The notes: generated by a model from the sequence alone, not told the origin. A stretch of 64,000 bases of DNA from Halobellus inordinatus (GCF_024464655.1 NZ_JANHAV010000002.1:452617-516616); one strand, 5' to 3'; shown: positions 1 through 9,115, numbered from the stretch's first letter. Translations and numbers: made by a program.

Positions 1-585
1 GGTGTACTCGAAGACCTTGCCGACGCCGCCCTTCACGGAGAGCCGACGGAGCATCTCGAGGATGACGTCCTTCGCGCTCGCCCACTCGGGGAGCTCGCCT
101 TCGAGGCGGACGTTGACGACTTCCGGCATCTCGACGTAGTACGCGCCGCCGCCCATCGCGACGGAGATGTCGAGGCCACCCGCGCCGATCGCGAGCTGAC
201 CGAGGCCGCCGGGCGTCGGGGTGTGCGAGTCCGAGCCGAGCAGCGTCTTACCGGGTGCGGCGAAGTTCTCTTTGTGGACGTTGTGGCAGATGCCGTTGCC
301 CGGGCGAGAGAAGTACGCGCCGTAGGTGCCGGCCGCAGAGCGGAGGAAGCGGTGGTCGTCGGTGTTCTTAAAGTCGAACTGGTAGGTCTGGTGGTCACAG
401 TACTGCGCTGCGAGCTCGGTCTGGACTTCGTCGAGCTCGAGCGCCTCGAACTGCAGCCATACCATCGTACCTGTCGTGTCCTGTGCGAGGACCTGATCGA
501 TCTCGATCCCGATCTCCTCTCCGGGTTCGAGTTCGCCCTCGACGAGGTGGTCGTCGAGAATCTTTTCTGTGAGCGTCTGTCCCAT
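1..585 (-). CDS. acn: Aconitate hydratase, N-terminal part (cut by window edge)
   Basis: Citrate-cycle enzyme that isomerises citrate to isocitrate with a [4Fe-4S] cluster in the cytoplasm. Only the first 195 residues are inside the window; the gene continues leftwards. The start is the ATG at 585 (reverse), reading MGQTLTEKIL. The family motif GSDSHTPTPGG is at about residues 117-127 and QDTTGT at about 35-40, both typical of the aconitase N-terminal domain that carries substrate-binding residues. The cluster-binding cysteines would lie outside the window. A TATA-like box about 28 bases upstream of the ATG suggests a nearly leaderless transcript. It is divergent from the dUTPase gene. The family is clear; only the choice between aconitase and a close isopropylmalate isomerase relative rests on the partial protein. 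Confidence 0.9.
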   Translation of the reverse strand, partial: MGQTLTEKILDDHLVEGELEPGEEIGIEIDQVLAQDTTGTMVWLQFEALELDEVQTELAAQYCDHQTYQFDFKNTDDHRFLRSAAGTYGAYFSRPGNGICHNVHKENFAAPGKTLLGSDSHTPTPGGLGQLAIGAGGLDISVAMGGGAYYVEMPEVVNVRLEGELPEWASAKDVILEMLRRLSVKGGVGKVFEYT

Positions 586-612
586 AACATCCGTGGGTCG
601 ACCGTCTACGAC

Positions 613-620
613 TATAAATC
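613..620 (-). promoter_or_regulatory. TATA-like box of the aconitase gene
   Basis: TATAAATC on the plus strand (GATTTATA when read towards the gene) is centred about 30 bases before the aconitase ATG. That is the spacing expected for a leaderless or near-leaderless haloarchaeal promoter. Confidence 0.5.
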
Positions 621-808
621 CCGCATGTTTGAGGCCGGAAGTATGTCCATAATACACATAGTTTGTCCTAATTCAATAGGAACAGGCTCTCTCGCTGCCG
701 ATTAGTTTACCCCCAGTATAATAAATATCTCGCGCGCGGCTGGTCCGGTCACCCTCCCTCGACCCCGAAGAACGACACGGTTTTGCGCCCGGCCCGCAGC
801 CTCCCGAT

Positions 809-1279
809 ATGTTCCGTTCCGGATCGTTCGTCGCCTCGCACATCGACGCTATCGACGACGAGCAAGTGCAGCCGAACGGCGTCGACCTGACCCTCGGCGA
901 CGTTCTCGAACAGACCGACCCCGGATTCGTCGGCACGGACGGGAAAACCGTCGGCGAGCGCGAGTCCGTCGGCACCGACGCGGACGACATCTTCCAGCTC
1001 GACACCGGCGGCTACATTCTCCAGTACGCAGAGACGATCGCGATCCCCGAGGGCCACGTCGGCTTCCTCTACCCGCGGTCGACGCTGATGCGTAACTCCT
1101 GTATGCTCAACACGGCCGTTTGGGACGCCGGGTACGAAGGGAAAGGGGAAGGGCTGCTTCAGGTGCACCATCCCGTCCGGCTCGAACGCGGCGCGCGCGT
1201 CGCCCAGCTCGTCCTCGCCGAGGCGTCGCACGAGGACGTCTACGACGGCTCCTACCAGCGCGAGCGCCTCGACGGGTGA
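809..1279 (+). CDS. dUTPase of the dCTP deaminase/dUTPase family
   Basis: 156-residue nucleotide-pool enzyme, most likely hydrolysing dUTP to dUMP and so keeping uracil out of DNA. The family core is visible: PNGVDLTLG at 22-30, PRSTLMRN at 89-96, WDAGYEG at 105-111 with the conserved Asp106, and the C-terminal arginine-rich strand. In dCTP deaminases the stretch after this Asp carries a catalytic Glu (TLE motif); here the aligned position appears to be Gln118 (GLLQV). That favours a monofunctional dUTPase over a deaminase or a bifunctional enzyme. The ATG at 809 is about 26 bases after a T-rich box. It is a single gene between aconitase and PAN. Confidence 0.85.
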   Translation: MFRSGSFVASHIDAIDDEQVQPNGVDLTLGDVLEQTDPGFVGTDGKTVGERESVGTDADDIFQLDTGGYILQYAETIAIPEGHVGFLYPRSTLMRNSCMLNTAVWDAGYEGKGEGLLQVHHPVRLERGARVAQLVLAEASHEDVYDGSYQRERLDG

Positions 1280-1367
1280 GAAAGCCCGCGTCCCGCCGCC
1301 GGATACCCACAGGGGATCGGGACTACCCAAAAGCACATTTACGCCCACCTCCAAGTGCGGCTAACTG

Positions 1368-2597
1368 ATGTCCCGGAGTCCGTCTCTACCAGACCGGCCG
1401 CGTCTGGACCTCGACCCAGAGATGTCGGATGCGGAGCGCTTAGCGGCGATCCGCCAACACTACGAACGACTCGTCTCCGTCAACGACGAACTCGACGAAC
1501 GCCTCTCGGAGGCGACCGACCGCCAGGAGGAACTACACGAGGAGGTCGAACAGCTCAAGCGTCGCAACGAGACGCTGAAGACCTCCTCGCTGTACCTCGC
1601 AACGGTCGAGGAACTCACCGACGACGGCGTCGTGATCAAACAGCACGGGAACAACCAGGAGGTCCTCACCGAAGCGTCGCCACACCTCGATAGCGAACTC
1701 GAAGCTGGCGACCGCGTCGCGATCAACGACTCCTTCGCCATTCAGCAGTTGCTCGACGACGAGACCGACTCGCGGGCGCAGGCGATGGAGATCGACGCCT
1801 CCCCGACGGTCTCCTACGAGGACATCGGCGGTATCGACGACCAGATCCGCGAGGTCCGCGAGGCCGTCGAAGACCCGCTCACGAGCCCCGAGATGTTCGA
1901 GGAAGTCGGCGTCGACCCGCCCTCGGGCGTCCTGCTGTACGGCCCGCCGGGCACCGGCAAGACGATGCTCGCGAAGGCCGTCGCCAACGAGACCGACGCG
2001 ACGTTCATCAAGATGGCCGGCTCCGAACTCGTCCGGAAGTTCATCGGCGAGGGCTCGCGGCTCGTCCGGGACCTCTTCGACCTCGCCGCCGAGCGCGAAC
2101 CCGCCGTCATCTTCATCGACGAGATCGACGCCGTCGCCTCCAAGCGGACGGACTCGAAGACCTCCGGCGACGCCGAGGTCCAGCGGACGATGATGCAACT
2201 GCTCTCTGAGATGGACGGCTTCGACGACCGCGGCGACGTCCGGATTATGGCGGCGACGAACCGCTTCGATATGCTCGACGAGGCGATCCTCCGCCCCGGC
2301 CGCTTCGACCGCCTCATCGAAGTCCCCAAGCCCGGCCAGGAAGGCCGCGAACACATCCTCGAGATTCACACGCGCGATATGAACGTCGCTGACGACGTCG
2401 ACTTCGGCGACCTCGCCAAGTTGCTTGAGGACTACTCCGGCGCCGAGATCGCCGCTCTCTCGACCGAAGCCGGGATGTTCGCCATCCGCGACGGTCGCAC
2501 CGAAGTCCGCCGCCGGGACTTCGACGACGCCTACGCGAAGATCGAAGACGCCGACGAGCAGACGACGATTCCGGGTCCGACGACCTATCAGTACTGA
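1368..2597 (+). CDS. pan: Proteasome-activating nucleotidase (PAN)
   Basis: 409-residue AAA+ ATPase, a hexameric unfoldase that feeds proteins into the archaeal 20S proteasome. Order of parts: N-terminal coiled coil about 20-70, OB-type domain about 71-125, then the AAA domain with Walker A GPPGTGKT at 192-199, Walker B VIFIDEID at about 247-254 and the arginine finger region RPGRFDR. The C-terminus is Tyr-Gln-Tyr, which does not give the canonical HbYX tail (penultimate Tyr) that docks into the 20S alpha ring. The start ATG at 1368 lies about 30 bases after a TATA-like CATTTA. Haloarchaea usually have two PAN paralogues; I cannot tell from the sequence which one this is. Confidence 0.93.
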   Translation: MSRSPSLPDRPRLDLDPEMSDAERLAAIRQHYERLVSVNDELDERLSEATDRQEELHEEVEQLKRRNETLKTSSLYLATVEELTDDGVVIKQHGNNQEVLTEASPHLDSELEAGDRVAINDSFAIQQLLDDETDSRAQAMEIDASPTVSYEDIGGIDDQIREVREAVEDPLTSPEMFEEVGVDPPSGVLLYGPPGTGKTMLAKAVANETDATFIKMAGSELVRKFIGEGSRLVRDLFDLAAEREPAVIFIDEIDAVASKRTDSKTSGDAEVQRTMMQLLSEMDGFDDRGDVRIMAATNRFDMLDEAILRPGRFDRLIEVPKPGQEGREHILEIHTRDMNVADDVDFGDLAKLLEDYSGAEIAALSTEAGMFAIRDGRTEVRRRDFDDAYAKIEDADEQTTIPGPTTYQY

Positions 2598-2692
2598 GGC
2601 GGCACCTGAGCTCCTTTCTGCGGACTCCGCGTCCGACTGTCGTTTCGCGGTCGATTCGTAACCGCTTATTCTCCGCGCCGTCGTTGTCCGGT

Positions 2693-3166
2693 ATGAGCAC
2701 CATCCGGATCGTTCACGGCGTGGGCGACGCCCCCACGAAGATGGCGTCGTACGACGCCGCCCTCGCCGACGCGAACGTCCACAACTACAATCTGGTCGCC
2801 GTCTCCTCGGTGATCCCCGCCGACGCGACTGTCGAGGAAGTCGGCACTGCATCCGACCTGGGGCCGGCGGGTAACCGACTCACGGTCGTCGAAGCGCGGG
2901 CCACGACCGGTGGGGTCGGGAGCGTCTCCGCAGGGCTCGGCTGGGCGACGGGCCCCGGCCCGGGACTGTTCTACGAAGCGTCCGGCGAGGATCCGACCGC
3001 GGTTCGCCGGAGCGTCGTGGTCGGACTCGACGCCGGCCGCGACCTCCGCGACGAATGGGAGTTCACCGACGAGCAGGTCACGGTCACGACCGCCGAGGCC
3101 GACGGCGAAGGCTACACGACGGCGGTCACGCTCGCGGTCTACGGCGATAGCGAGTCGATTTTCTAG
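2693..3166 (+). CDS. pdaD: Pyruvoyl-dependent arginine decarboxylase
   Basis: 157-residue proenzyme that decarboxylates arginine to agmatine. In haloarchaea agmatine is needed by TiaS (present at 23.5 kb) to modify tRNA-Ile2, as well as in polyamine-type metabolism. The self-cleavage motif VSSVIP is at residues 37-42. In this family the chain breaks between the two serines (38/39 here) and the second becomes the pyruvoyl cofactor. Length matches the family. The ATG at 2693 is preferred over the in-frame TTG at 2684 because the protein then starts MSTIRIVHG, as family members do. It follows PAN on the same strand with about 95 bases between. Confidence 0.9.
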   Translation: MSTIRIVHGVGDAPTKMASYDAALADANVHNYNLVAVSSVIPADATVEEVGTASDLGPAGNRLTVVEARATTGGVGSVSAGLGWATGPGPGLFYEASGEDPTAVRRSVVVGLDAGRDLRDEWEFTDEQVTVTTAEADGEGYTTAVTLAVYGDSESIF

Positions 3167-3268
3167 GGTTTGGGCTCTGTGGACGCTCGGCGGCGCTGTG
3201 AGGCCGAACGTTTTGATGCTGCCGACGGCTTTATACGACACGTAACCCTATTCACGGTGACCCACTGT

Positions 3269-3649
3269 ATGAACGGAAACAACCCTTACGCAGGCGCTCC
3301 TGGTGTCGTCGACGCGGGCCGTCCCGAGGACGTCGAGCTTTCGGTGGCGCAGGTACGGCAGCTTCGGACCGCTGTCGCCGGCATCGTTTCCCGGACGCAG
3401 GCGTATCTTCCCGACGGCTACGCCGTCGGCTCGGAACTCTCCTACGGCGCGAACGGGCCGCAGGCGACGGTGGCGGTCCGTCCGCCCGCCGGTCGCCCGG
3501 TCAGCGCGGGCTTCACGCCCGACGAGGAGGACCTCGAATCGGGCCTCACCGACGAGGACCGCGACGAGGTCGCCCGCGGCCTCGCCGCCTCCGCCGCGCT
3601 CCAGGTGATGAACACCGTCGGCGACGGCCTCACGCCGACGGCGCGATAG
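3269..3649 (+). CDS. Conserved haloarchaeal protein (DUF5811-like)
   Basis: 126-residue soluble protein. It starts MNGNNPYAGAPG and has a central QVRQLRTAVAGIVSRTQAYLPDGY segment boundary followed by a short beta-rich part and a helical C-terminus. I recognise it as a haloarchaea-restricted family (DUF5811 from memory) with no known function. There are no membrane segments, cysteines or catalytic motifs. The ATG at 3269 was chosen over longer in-frame extensions because it follows the TATA-like TTTATA at about 3229-3234 at promoter distance and gives the usual family N-terminus. It is convergent with infB. Confidence 0.65.
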   Translation: MNGNNPYAGAPGVVDAGRPEDVELSVAQVRQLRTAVAGIVSRTQAYLPDGYAVGSELSYGANGPQATVAVRPPAGRPVSAGFTPDEEDLESGLTDEDRDEVARGLAASAALQVMNTVGDGLTPTAR

Positions 3650-3707
3650 TCGCGACTCGTTTCGCTCGGACTGCGTACTGGAAAAGAACTCGTCGACGCC
3701 AGCGTCG

Positions 3708-5522
3708 CTATTTCCCCCAGAAGGGGTCGCGCTTGCGGTGCTTGTCGAGGTAGCTCGTCAGTGCCTCCAGTTCGTCGGCCGGGATGTCGTCGGAGAGCTC
3801 CTGTTCGAGGATCTTCGCGTGCTTTTCGGGCAGTTCGATCCACAGTTCGTCACCCTCGTCGATCTGCCGACCCACGGTCGGTCCGTCGATGGCGACGGAG
3901 ACGCGCGTGCCCGAACGGGCCTCCGAGACGTCTTCGCCCTGCTCTTGGATCCCCGAGAGCTGACCGACGCGGGTGGGTTCGTTACCCTCCCACTTCACGA
4001 CGTTCTGGTTGTTCTTCAGCGTCCCCGAGAGGACCTCGACGCCGACGACGGCCGGATCCGACTGCCGGAAGACGTGGTCTTCGAGGATGCGGAAGCGACA
4101 CGGCCGGACGATCTTGTCCAGGACGGTCTCCTGCTGGGCGCGTTCGAGGTCTTCGACGAAGCCCTCGTAGTCTTCGATGAGCTGATAGATGACGTCGTCG
4201 TCGAACAGTTTGACCTCGCTCTCGTCGAGCTCGGTCTCGGCGTTCGAGAGCACGTCGACGTTGAATCCGAGGATGACGCGGTGTTTCTCCTCGTTCGCGG
4301 TCGACGCGACGGCGACGTCCCGCGGCGCGATGTCGCCGACCTCGGCACGGAGGATCGGCACTTCGGCCTCTCGCAGGGCGTTCGCCATCGCTTCGAGGCT
4401 GCCGAGCGTGTCCGCTTTGACGACGACGCCCTCCTCCTCGGTGGAGACCTGAATCTCGGCGAGTTCGGCCTCGACTTCGTCGATGACGTCGTCGAGGTCG
4501 CGGTCGCGGACGACGCGGATCGGCGCGCCAGCCATCGCGTCGTCGAGTTCCGGGGCGGCGACTTTGATCCCCGCTGCGGCCCGTACTTCCTCGACCTTGT
4601 CGAAGCGCTTCTCGACCCGGATCTCCGCGTTCGGGCGTGGCTGGAGGAGCGCACGGACGTCGGTCACGATCGGCCCGTCGATGCCGCCGACGACGATCTG
4701 ATCGTCCGCGCGGATGCTTCCGTCGTAGAGGACGACGTCGACGGTGGCCCCGAAGCCGCGCTCGTCTTTGACTTCCAGGACCGTCCCCGCGCCGGGGCCG
4801 GTGACGTCGACGGCCATCTGCTCTTTCATATAGCGCTGGGAGAGGCCCATCAGGACGGCCAGGAGGTCCGGGATCCCCTCGCTGGTGATCGCAGAGATCG
4901 GGACGACGCCGACGTTCTTCGTAAAGTTCTGGACGCGCCAGTAGAGGTCGGCCGAGAAGCCCTCATCGGAGAGGTCGCCGATGATCTCGTAGAGATTCTC
5001 GTCGAGGCGGCTTCGCGCGTTGCCCGACTGCTGTTCGTAGGTCGCCTGGATCGGCATCCCCTCGTTGGGGTTCCAGCCGGGCGTCGTGTCGATCTTGTTG
5101 GCGGCGACGACGAACGGCGTGCCCGTCCGCTGGAGGATTTCGAGCGCCTCGATCGTCTGTGGCTGGAAGCCGTCGTTGACGTCGACGACGACGACCGCGA
5201 TGTCGGCCAGTGCCCCGCCGCGCGAGCGGAGCGTCGTGAACGAGTGGTGTCCCGGGGTGTCGATGAAGAGGAGACCGGGGAGGTCGAAGTCCGTTGGGTC
5301 GACGAGGTCGCCCGCCATCTCCGAGACGGTGTCGAGCGGGACGGCGGTCGCGCCGATGTGCTGGGTGATCGCACCGGCTTCGCCTTCGCTCACCGCGGAG
5401 CCGCGGATCTTATCGAGCAGCGTCGTCTTGCCGTGGTCGACGTGGCCGAGAACGGCGACGATCGGTGTGCGTAGCGCGTTCGATTCGGCTGTCGAGGCGG
5501 CGTCGGCGTCGGTGTCAGACAT
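3708..5522 (-). CDS. infB: Translation initiation factor aIF5B (IF-2 type GTPase)
   Basis: 604-residue GTPase that places initiator tRNA and promotes ribosomal subunit joining. G1 GHVDHGKTT is at residues 26-34, followed by G3 DTPGHHS and G4 NKID. Domain II, III and IV regions follow over the usual archaeal length, without an intein. The N-terminal extension is short (about 18 residues), as in archaeal IF5B. The start ATG at 5522 is preceded by a GGTGA-type Shine-Dalgarno at about 5531-5537. It is divergent from the PRC-barrel gene across a 233-bp region holding a short tandem repeat. Confidence 0.95.
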   Translation of the reverse strand: MSDTDADAASTAESNALRTPIVAVLGHVDHGKTTLLDKIRGSAVSEGEAGAITQHIGATAVPLDTVSEMAGDLVDPTDFDLPGLLFIDTPGHHSFTTLRSRGGALADIAVVVVDVNDGFQPQTIEALEILQRTGTPFVVAANKIDTTPGWNPNEGMPIQATYEQQSGNARSRLDENLYEIIGDLSDEGFSADLYWRVQNFTKNVGVVPISAITSEGIPDLLAVLMGLSQRYMKEQMAVDVTGPGAGTVLEVKDERGFGATVDVVLYDGSIRADDQIVVGGIDGPIVTDVRALLQPRPNAEIRVEKRFDKVEEVRAAAGIKVAAPELDDAMAGAPIRVVRDRDLDDVIDEVEAELAEIQVSTEEEGVVVKADTLGSLEAMANALREAEVPILRAEVGDIAPRDVAVASTANEEKHRVILGFNVDVLSNAETELDESEVKLFDDDVIYQLIEDYEGFVEDLERAQQETVLDKIVRPCRFRILEDHVFRQSDPAVVGVEVLSGTLKNNQNVVKWEGNEPTRVGQLSGIQEQGEDVSEARSGTRVSVAIDGPTVGRQIDEGDELWIELPEKHAKILEQELSDDIPADELEALTSYLDKHRKRDPFWGK

Positions 5523-5622
5523 AGAGAATCACCCCGGAGAAGTTCCTTGTGTGTAGATCACTGCTGGACTGTAGTTAAGTCCATCGTCATCCGCGGATGG
5601 CGTCGTTTCTGCGATATCGAAC

Positions 5623-5681
5623 GTCTGTGTGCGCCTTGGTACGTCGTCTGTGTGCGCCTTGGTACGTCGTCTGCGCGCGCC
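5623..5681. repeat. 23-bp tandem repeat, 2.5 copies
   Basis: Two identical 23-bp units (5623-5645 and 5646-5668) are followed by a degenerate partial third (5669-5681). The core is GTGCGCCTTGGTACGTC. They lie in the divergent promoter region between infB and the PRC-barrel/nob1 genes, upstream of the plus-strand TATA-like box near 5724. They could be iterated regulator-binding sites or slippage. Confidence 0.75.
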
Positions 5682-5755
5682 ATCTGACCTCCGCTGTGCG
5701 GTCGCTGGCCGCGTGGCCCGTGGCGTTTATGTAACAGTACGCAGTATTGCGGGGT

Positions 5756-6010
5756 ATGCCGGACGAACTCGCCGAGGACCTCTCCGGGAAAGGCGTGATG
5801 GGGTCAGACGGCGCGCAACTCGGAGTGCTGTACAACGTCGAGATGAACGTAAAGACCGGAACGGTCAACGATCTCCTCGTCTCACCGTACGAAGACGTCA
5901 ATCCGGATCAACTCCGGTTCGAGACGATCCAGGACGACCACGAGCAGGTCATCCGGGTCCCCGTCTCTCACGTACAGGACGTCAAAGACTACATCGTCGT
6001 GCAACCATAA
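5756..6010 (+). CDS. PRC-barrel domain protein
   Basis: 84-residue protein that is essentially one PRC-barrel fold (LSGKGVMGSDGAQLGVLYNV to VSHVQDVKDYIVV). Such small archaeal PRC proteins bind other proteins or RNA; archaeal members have been linked to ribosome/RNA processing and to cell division. The start ATG at 5756 lies about 27 bases after a TATA-like GTTTATGTA (about 5724-5733), so the transcript is probably leaderless. nob1 begins 16 bases after its stop. The pair is probably co-transcribed and may act together in rRNA maturation, which is inference from context only. Confidence 0.85.
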   Translation: MPDELAEDLSGKGVMGSDGAQLGVLYNVEMNVKTGTVNDLLVSPYEDVNPDQLRFETIQDDHEQVIRVPVSHVQDVKDYIVVQP

Positions 6011-6026
6011 CTCAGGGCGACGTCCG

Positions 6027-6485
6027 ATGCAGGTTCTCGATTCTTCGGCGTTCATCCACGAGTATCACACCACAGACGACATCGCGTCGGTCCCGATGGT
6101 CCGCGAGGAACTGGAGGGCGAGGCGTCGTATCGCTACGACGCCGACGAGGGGTCTGGAATGCACATCCACATCCCCGCTGGCGGGACGGTCGAGAAGATC
6201 CAGCGCGCGGCCCGCGAGACCGGCGACTCCGAGACGCTCTCGGAAACTGACGTCAGGCTTCTCGCCGCGGCTTTCGAACTCGATGCCACGCTCGTCACTG
6301 ACGACTACGCGATGCAGAACGTCGCAGACCACGTCGACATCGACGTGAAGATCATCGCCCGCGAGGGCATCTCGGAGAAGCGCGACTGGAAGTTCCAGTG
6401 TCAGGGCTGTGGCCGCGAGTTCGACGAACACCGCGACCGCTGTCCGATCTGCGGGATGGAGCTGGCGCGCAAGAACCCAGCGTAA
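6027..6485 (+). CDS. nob1: rRNA maturation endonuclease Nob1 (PIN domain)
   Basis: 152-residue endonuclease that cuts precursor 16S rRNA at its 3' end. A PIN domain starts with VLDSSAFI (Asp5 metal ligand) and has further acidic residues in the ETDVRLLAAA and LVTDDYAMQNVA segments. It ends in a zinc ribbon with CQGCG and CPICG pairs. Size and order match archaeal Nob1. It is the second gene of a likely operon with the PRC-barrel gene upstream. Confidence 0.93.
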   Translation: MQVLDSSAFIHEYHTTDDIASVPMVREELEGEASYRYDADEGSGMHIHIPAGGTVEKIQRAARETGDSETLSETDVRLLAAAFELDATLVTDDYAMQNVADHVDIDVKIIAREGISEKRDWKFQCQGCGREFDEHRDRCPICGMELARKNPA

Positions 6486-6577
6486 GCGTCGGTCCGAACG
6501 CCGATCGCGCTCTCGCTTCTCGGGTCCAGATTACCTACTGAGCGACGCGTCCCTGTCTCGAACGCGCCTATGCGTAC

Positions 6578-7324
6578 TTATAGGCTGACGAGCCCGGTCG
6601 TCGTCGCGTAGACGGCGACGAACTGCACGGTGTTGAACAGGCCGTGAATCACGGCGGGAACCACGAGGTTCTCGCTCTTCTCGTAGACGACGCCGAGGAC
6701 ACCCCCGAGGACGAGCACGGTTGCGAGCGTCGCGAGCAGGCCATCGCCGCTGTAGGACGTGACGTGCACGGCGGCGAAGACCGCGCTGGCGGCGGCGATA
6801 GCGAACCCGGAGCCGTACGCACGGCGGAACAGTCCCTGCACGACTCCCCGGAAGATCAGTTCCTCAGTCGGTCCGACGAGCAGGATCGTCACCGGAATCA
6901 GATACAGGAAGTAGATCGGCTGATCGCTCCCCTGGGCGACGATCGCGCTGTCGGCTCCCTGGATCCCGAGCACGCTGAGCAGCCCCGAGACCGCGACGAA
7001 CAGTCCCAGTAGGCCGAAGAAACCGCCGACGAGCCACGTCAGATCCTGCCGCGTCGGCCTGCGAACCGGGACGAGATCGCTCTGGTCCGTCACGAGGAGG
7101 AAGCCGGCGCCCGCGATGCCGAAGCCGACGAACTGGAACGCGCTCCGGAGTGCGAGACCGAGCGCGCTCTCTCGATCGACGCCGGCGGCGTCCAGCAGCG
7201 GATACCCGAGCGAGACGGTCACTGACGCGAGTAGCACTACGAGCGCGACGACGACGAAGGTGCCACCGAACGCGCGGAGGTGCGTCCGCGGGTCGTCGAG
7301 CGAGGAGTGGGCGTCCGAGGCCAT
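6578..7324 (-). CDS. CPBP-family intramembrane metalloprotease
   Basis: 248-residue membrane protein with about seven or eight hydrophobic segments. The CPBP/CAAX-protease (Rce1-like) signature is visible: EELIFRG with paired glutamates and an Arg in the middle, followed by AAVHVTS and VIHGLFN histidine motifs near the C-terminal membrane segments. The family cleaves peptides within the membrane; the substrate here is unknown. The start ATG at 7324 follows an upstream region shared with the divergent small zinc protein. No partner gene adjoins it that would suggest a bacteriocin or prenylation role. Confidence 0.85.
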   Translation of the reverse strand: MASDAHSSLDDPRTHLRAFGGTFVVVALVVLLASVTVSLGYPLLDAAGVDRESALGLALRSAFQFVGFGIAGAGFLLVTDQSDLVPVRRPTRQDLTWLVGGFFGLLGLFVAVSGLLSVLGIQGADSAIVAQGSDQPIYFLYLIPVTILLVGPTEELIFRGVVQGLFRRAYGSGFAIAAASAVFAAVHVTSYSGDGLLATLATVLVLGGVLGVVYEKSENLVVPAVIHGLFNTVQFVAVYATTTGLVSL

Positions 7325-7437
7325 TGATTGCCTCGCGCTAGGGCGTCGGCGTGAATAGGGATACCGGTCCCGTGCCGCTCGTCGGCCGGGGAGCCACAGC
7401 GACAGCGTCTTTCAAGGCTGCCCGCGTAGGTTCACGT

Positions 7438-7854
7438 ATGTCAGCAACGTGCTCGCACTGCGAGCGCCCCCTCGTTCGCGTCGCGGTCCCGTCAGAGATA
7501 CGCGAGTTCGCCCCCGAATCGGCCGCCGTCGCCGGGTACTGTCCGCGCTGTCTTCGCACGTATCCGCTCGAAGACGACGAAGAATCCGAGACAGAAGCGG
7601 CTCTGGACGCTGGATCGGCGGAAGTCCCGTCGGCCATCCCAACCGGGGAGGGCGGAGTCGCGCTGGTGCTCGCGGTCGGCCTGCTCGATTCGCTGGCGAC
7701 GAACCGCCCGGCGATCCAGTCGCTCGTCGAGTACGCCGAGCGAGCGGGTGCGGACGTCTTTCTGACGTTAGATCGACTCGCGGCCGACGAGACGGTCGAG
7801 CCATACGTGGATTTAGCGCGTCGACGGCGACAGCTCGAATCGATTCTCGAATAA
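7438..7854 (+). CDS. Small zinc-finger-containing haloarchaeal protein (DUF6276-like)
   Basis: 138-residue acidic protein. It opens with CSHCERP and continues to CPRCLRTY, giving two CxxC pairs about 30 residues apart, a likely structural zinc site. The rest is mostly helical, including a hydrophobic stretch around GVALVLAVGLLDSLA that is too short and mixed to call a membrane segment. I believe this is the haloarchaeal family DUF6276; its function is unknown. The ATG at 7438 was taken because the Cys pair follows it directly. It is convergent with aRF1, 10 bases apart. Confidence 0.65.
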   Translation: MSATCSHCERPLVRVAVPSEIREFAPESAAVAGYCPRCLRTYPLEDDEESETEAALDAGSAEVPSAIPTGEGGVALVLAVGLLDSLATNRPAIQSLVEYAERAGADVFLTLDRLAADETVEPYVDLARRRRQLESILE

Positions 7855-7864
7855 CAGCGTCCGC

Positions 7865-9115
7865 TTAGACGCCGGTGGAGTACCGCAGAATACCGGCGAT
7901 GCCGCCGAAGGCGTCGTAGAGTTGTTCGCCCTTCTCGAAGTCCGTCGAGATGAACTTCGTCTCGGTGCCGCGCTGTTCGGCGATCTCCATCAGATGTTCG
8001 ATCACGTCCTCGCGGTCGACTTTCTCGGCTTCCTCGCCGCACTCGCTGCAGACGTGGCCGGGGTCGCTGTGGCGGCGGTCGACGACCTCGTACTCCTCGT
8101 GGCCGTTCGGACACTCGTAGATCACGACGTCCGAGCGGAGATCCTCCGAGAGCAAGAGTCGGTCTACGGACCCCATCATCAGGTTCTTGCGGGTCGGTCC
8201 GAAGCCGTAGGTCGCCTCCTCGCCCGTATGAAGGTTCTCGAAGAACTCCTCCATCTGGGCTTTGTCCTTCATTACCTCCTGGTCGGCGAGGACGTCCTGT
8301 GCGGCGTCGACGAGGTCGTAGAGTCCCGACTCGTCGGTGTAGGAGACGTCGAACTTCCCTTTCACGTGGTCCTGGAGTTCGTGGTGCAGGTAGTCGCCGT
8401 CGAGGAACTCGTCTTTCGTCGGCGAGGGGCCGCCGACGAGGATCCCGTCCATCTCGTGGCGCTTGGGGACCATCAGATCGTTCGCCATCTCCGCGACCTC
8501 CTGATAGAAGTTGTCGATGGCTTCGAGACGGAGGCGAGCGAACCGCTGCGCTGACTGGCCACCTTTCCGCTGCTTGCCGGGGACGAGCGAGGAGGCGGAC
8601 TTGACCGGCTCGACGCGCTTGCCCTTCAGCCAGCCGACGTTCGCCTCGCGCCGGTCGAGGACGATCAGGCCGAAGAGGCCCTTGTCGGTCAGCATCTCCT
8701 CTAACGGCTCGGTGAGGAAGTTCGAGTCGCAGTGATAGCGGAACGACTGGATCGGTTCGGGCGGACTTTCGAGCGCCCGCGTCACCATATCCGTCTGGCC
8801 GCCGCCGGAGTTGACTGCACCCGAGAACAGGACGATGCCGTTGTCCGGCGGGTACGTGTCGTAGTAGCGGAGCCGGTCTTTGATCGACGTGAGCGCGTCC
8901 TGCACGTTCGTCCGCGTCTGCTTGGACTTGATGTTGGACGCCTCCGAGTGCTCCTGGGTAACGTGGGCGACGACGTCGGAGATCTGCTTGTCCGGGGGGA
9001 TGTAGATCGTGACGAGCTGCGTGCCGGAACCCTCGTAGTCTTTGAGTTCCTCGATGACCTTCCGGAACTCGTACTTCCGACGGTCCTCGTTCACCTCGTC
9101 GGCGTCGGTACTCAT
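7865..9115 (-). CDS. prf1: Peptide chain release factor aRF1
   Basis: 416-residue class I release factor that reads all three stop codons and triggers peptidyl-tRNA hydrolysis. The decoding motif NIKS is at residues 61-64 and the catalytic GGQ at 185-187 (in KQRKGGQ). The C-terminal domain carries a CPNG/CSEC zinc-type pair as in archaeal factors. Length is normal. It is a single gene between the small zinc protein (convergent) and the MinD-like gene (divergent). Confidence 0.96.
   Translation of the reverse strand: MSTDADEVNEDRRKYEFRKVIEELKDYEGSGTQLVTIYIPPDKQISDVVAHVTQEHSEASNIKSKQTRTNVQDALTSIKDRLRYYDTYPPDNGIVLFSGAVNSGGGQTDMVTRALESPPEPIQSFRYHCDSNFLTEPLEEMLTDKGLFGLIVLDRREANVGWLKGKRVEPVKSASSLVPGKQRKGGQSAQRFARLRLEAIDNFYQEVAEMANDLMVPKRHEMDGILVGGPSPTKDEFLDGDYLHHELQDHVKGKFDVSYTDESGLYDLVDAAQDVLADQEVMKDKAQMEEFFENLHTGEEATYGFGPTRKNLMMGSVDRLLLSEDLRSDVVIYECPNGHEEYEVVDRRHSDPGHVCSECGEEAEKVDREDVIEHLMEIAEQRGTETKFISTDFEKGEQLYDAFGGIAGILRYSTGV

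Noticed and set aside
1533..2852. Long minus-strand frame opposite PAN
   Set aside because: It is the antisense shadow of a high-GC gene; composition is Arg/Val/Asp-rich nonsense, and PAN on the other strand is unmistakable.
3738..5474. 578-codon plus-strand frame opposite infB
   Set aside because: Mirror frame of aIF5B without domains; a result of codon bias at high GC.
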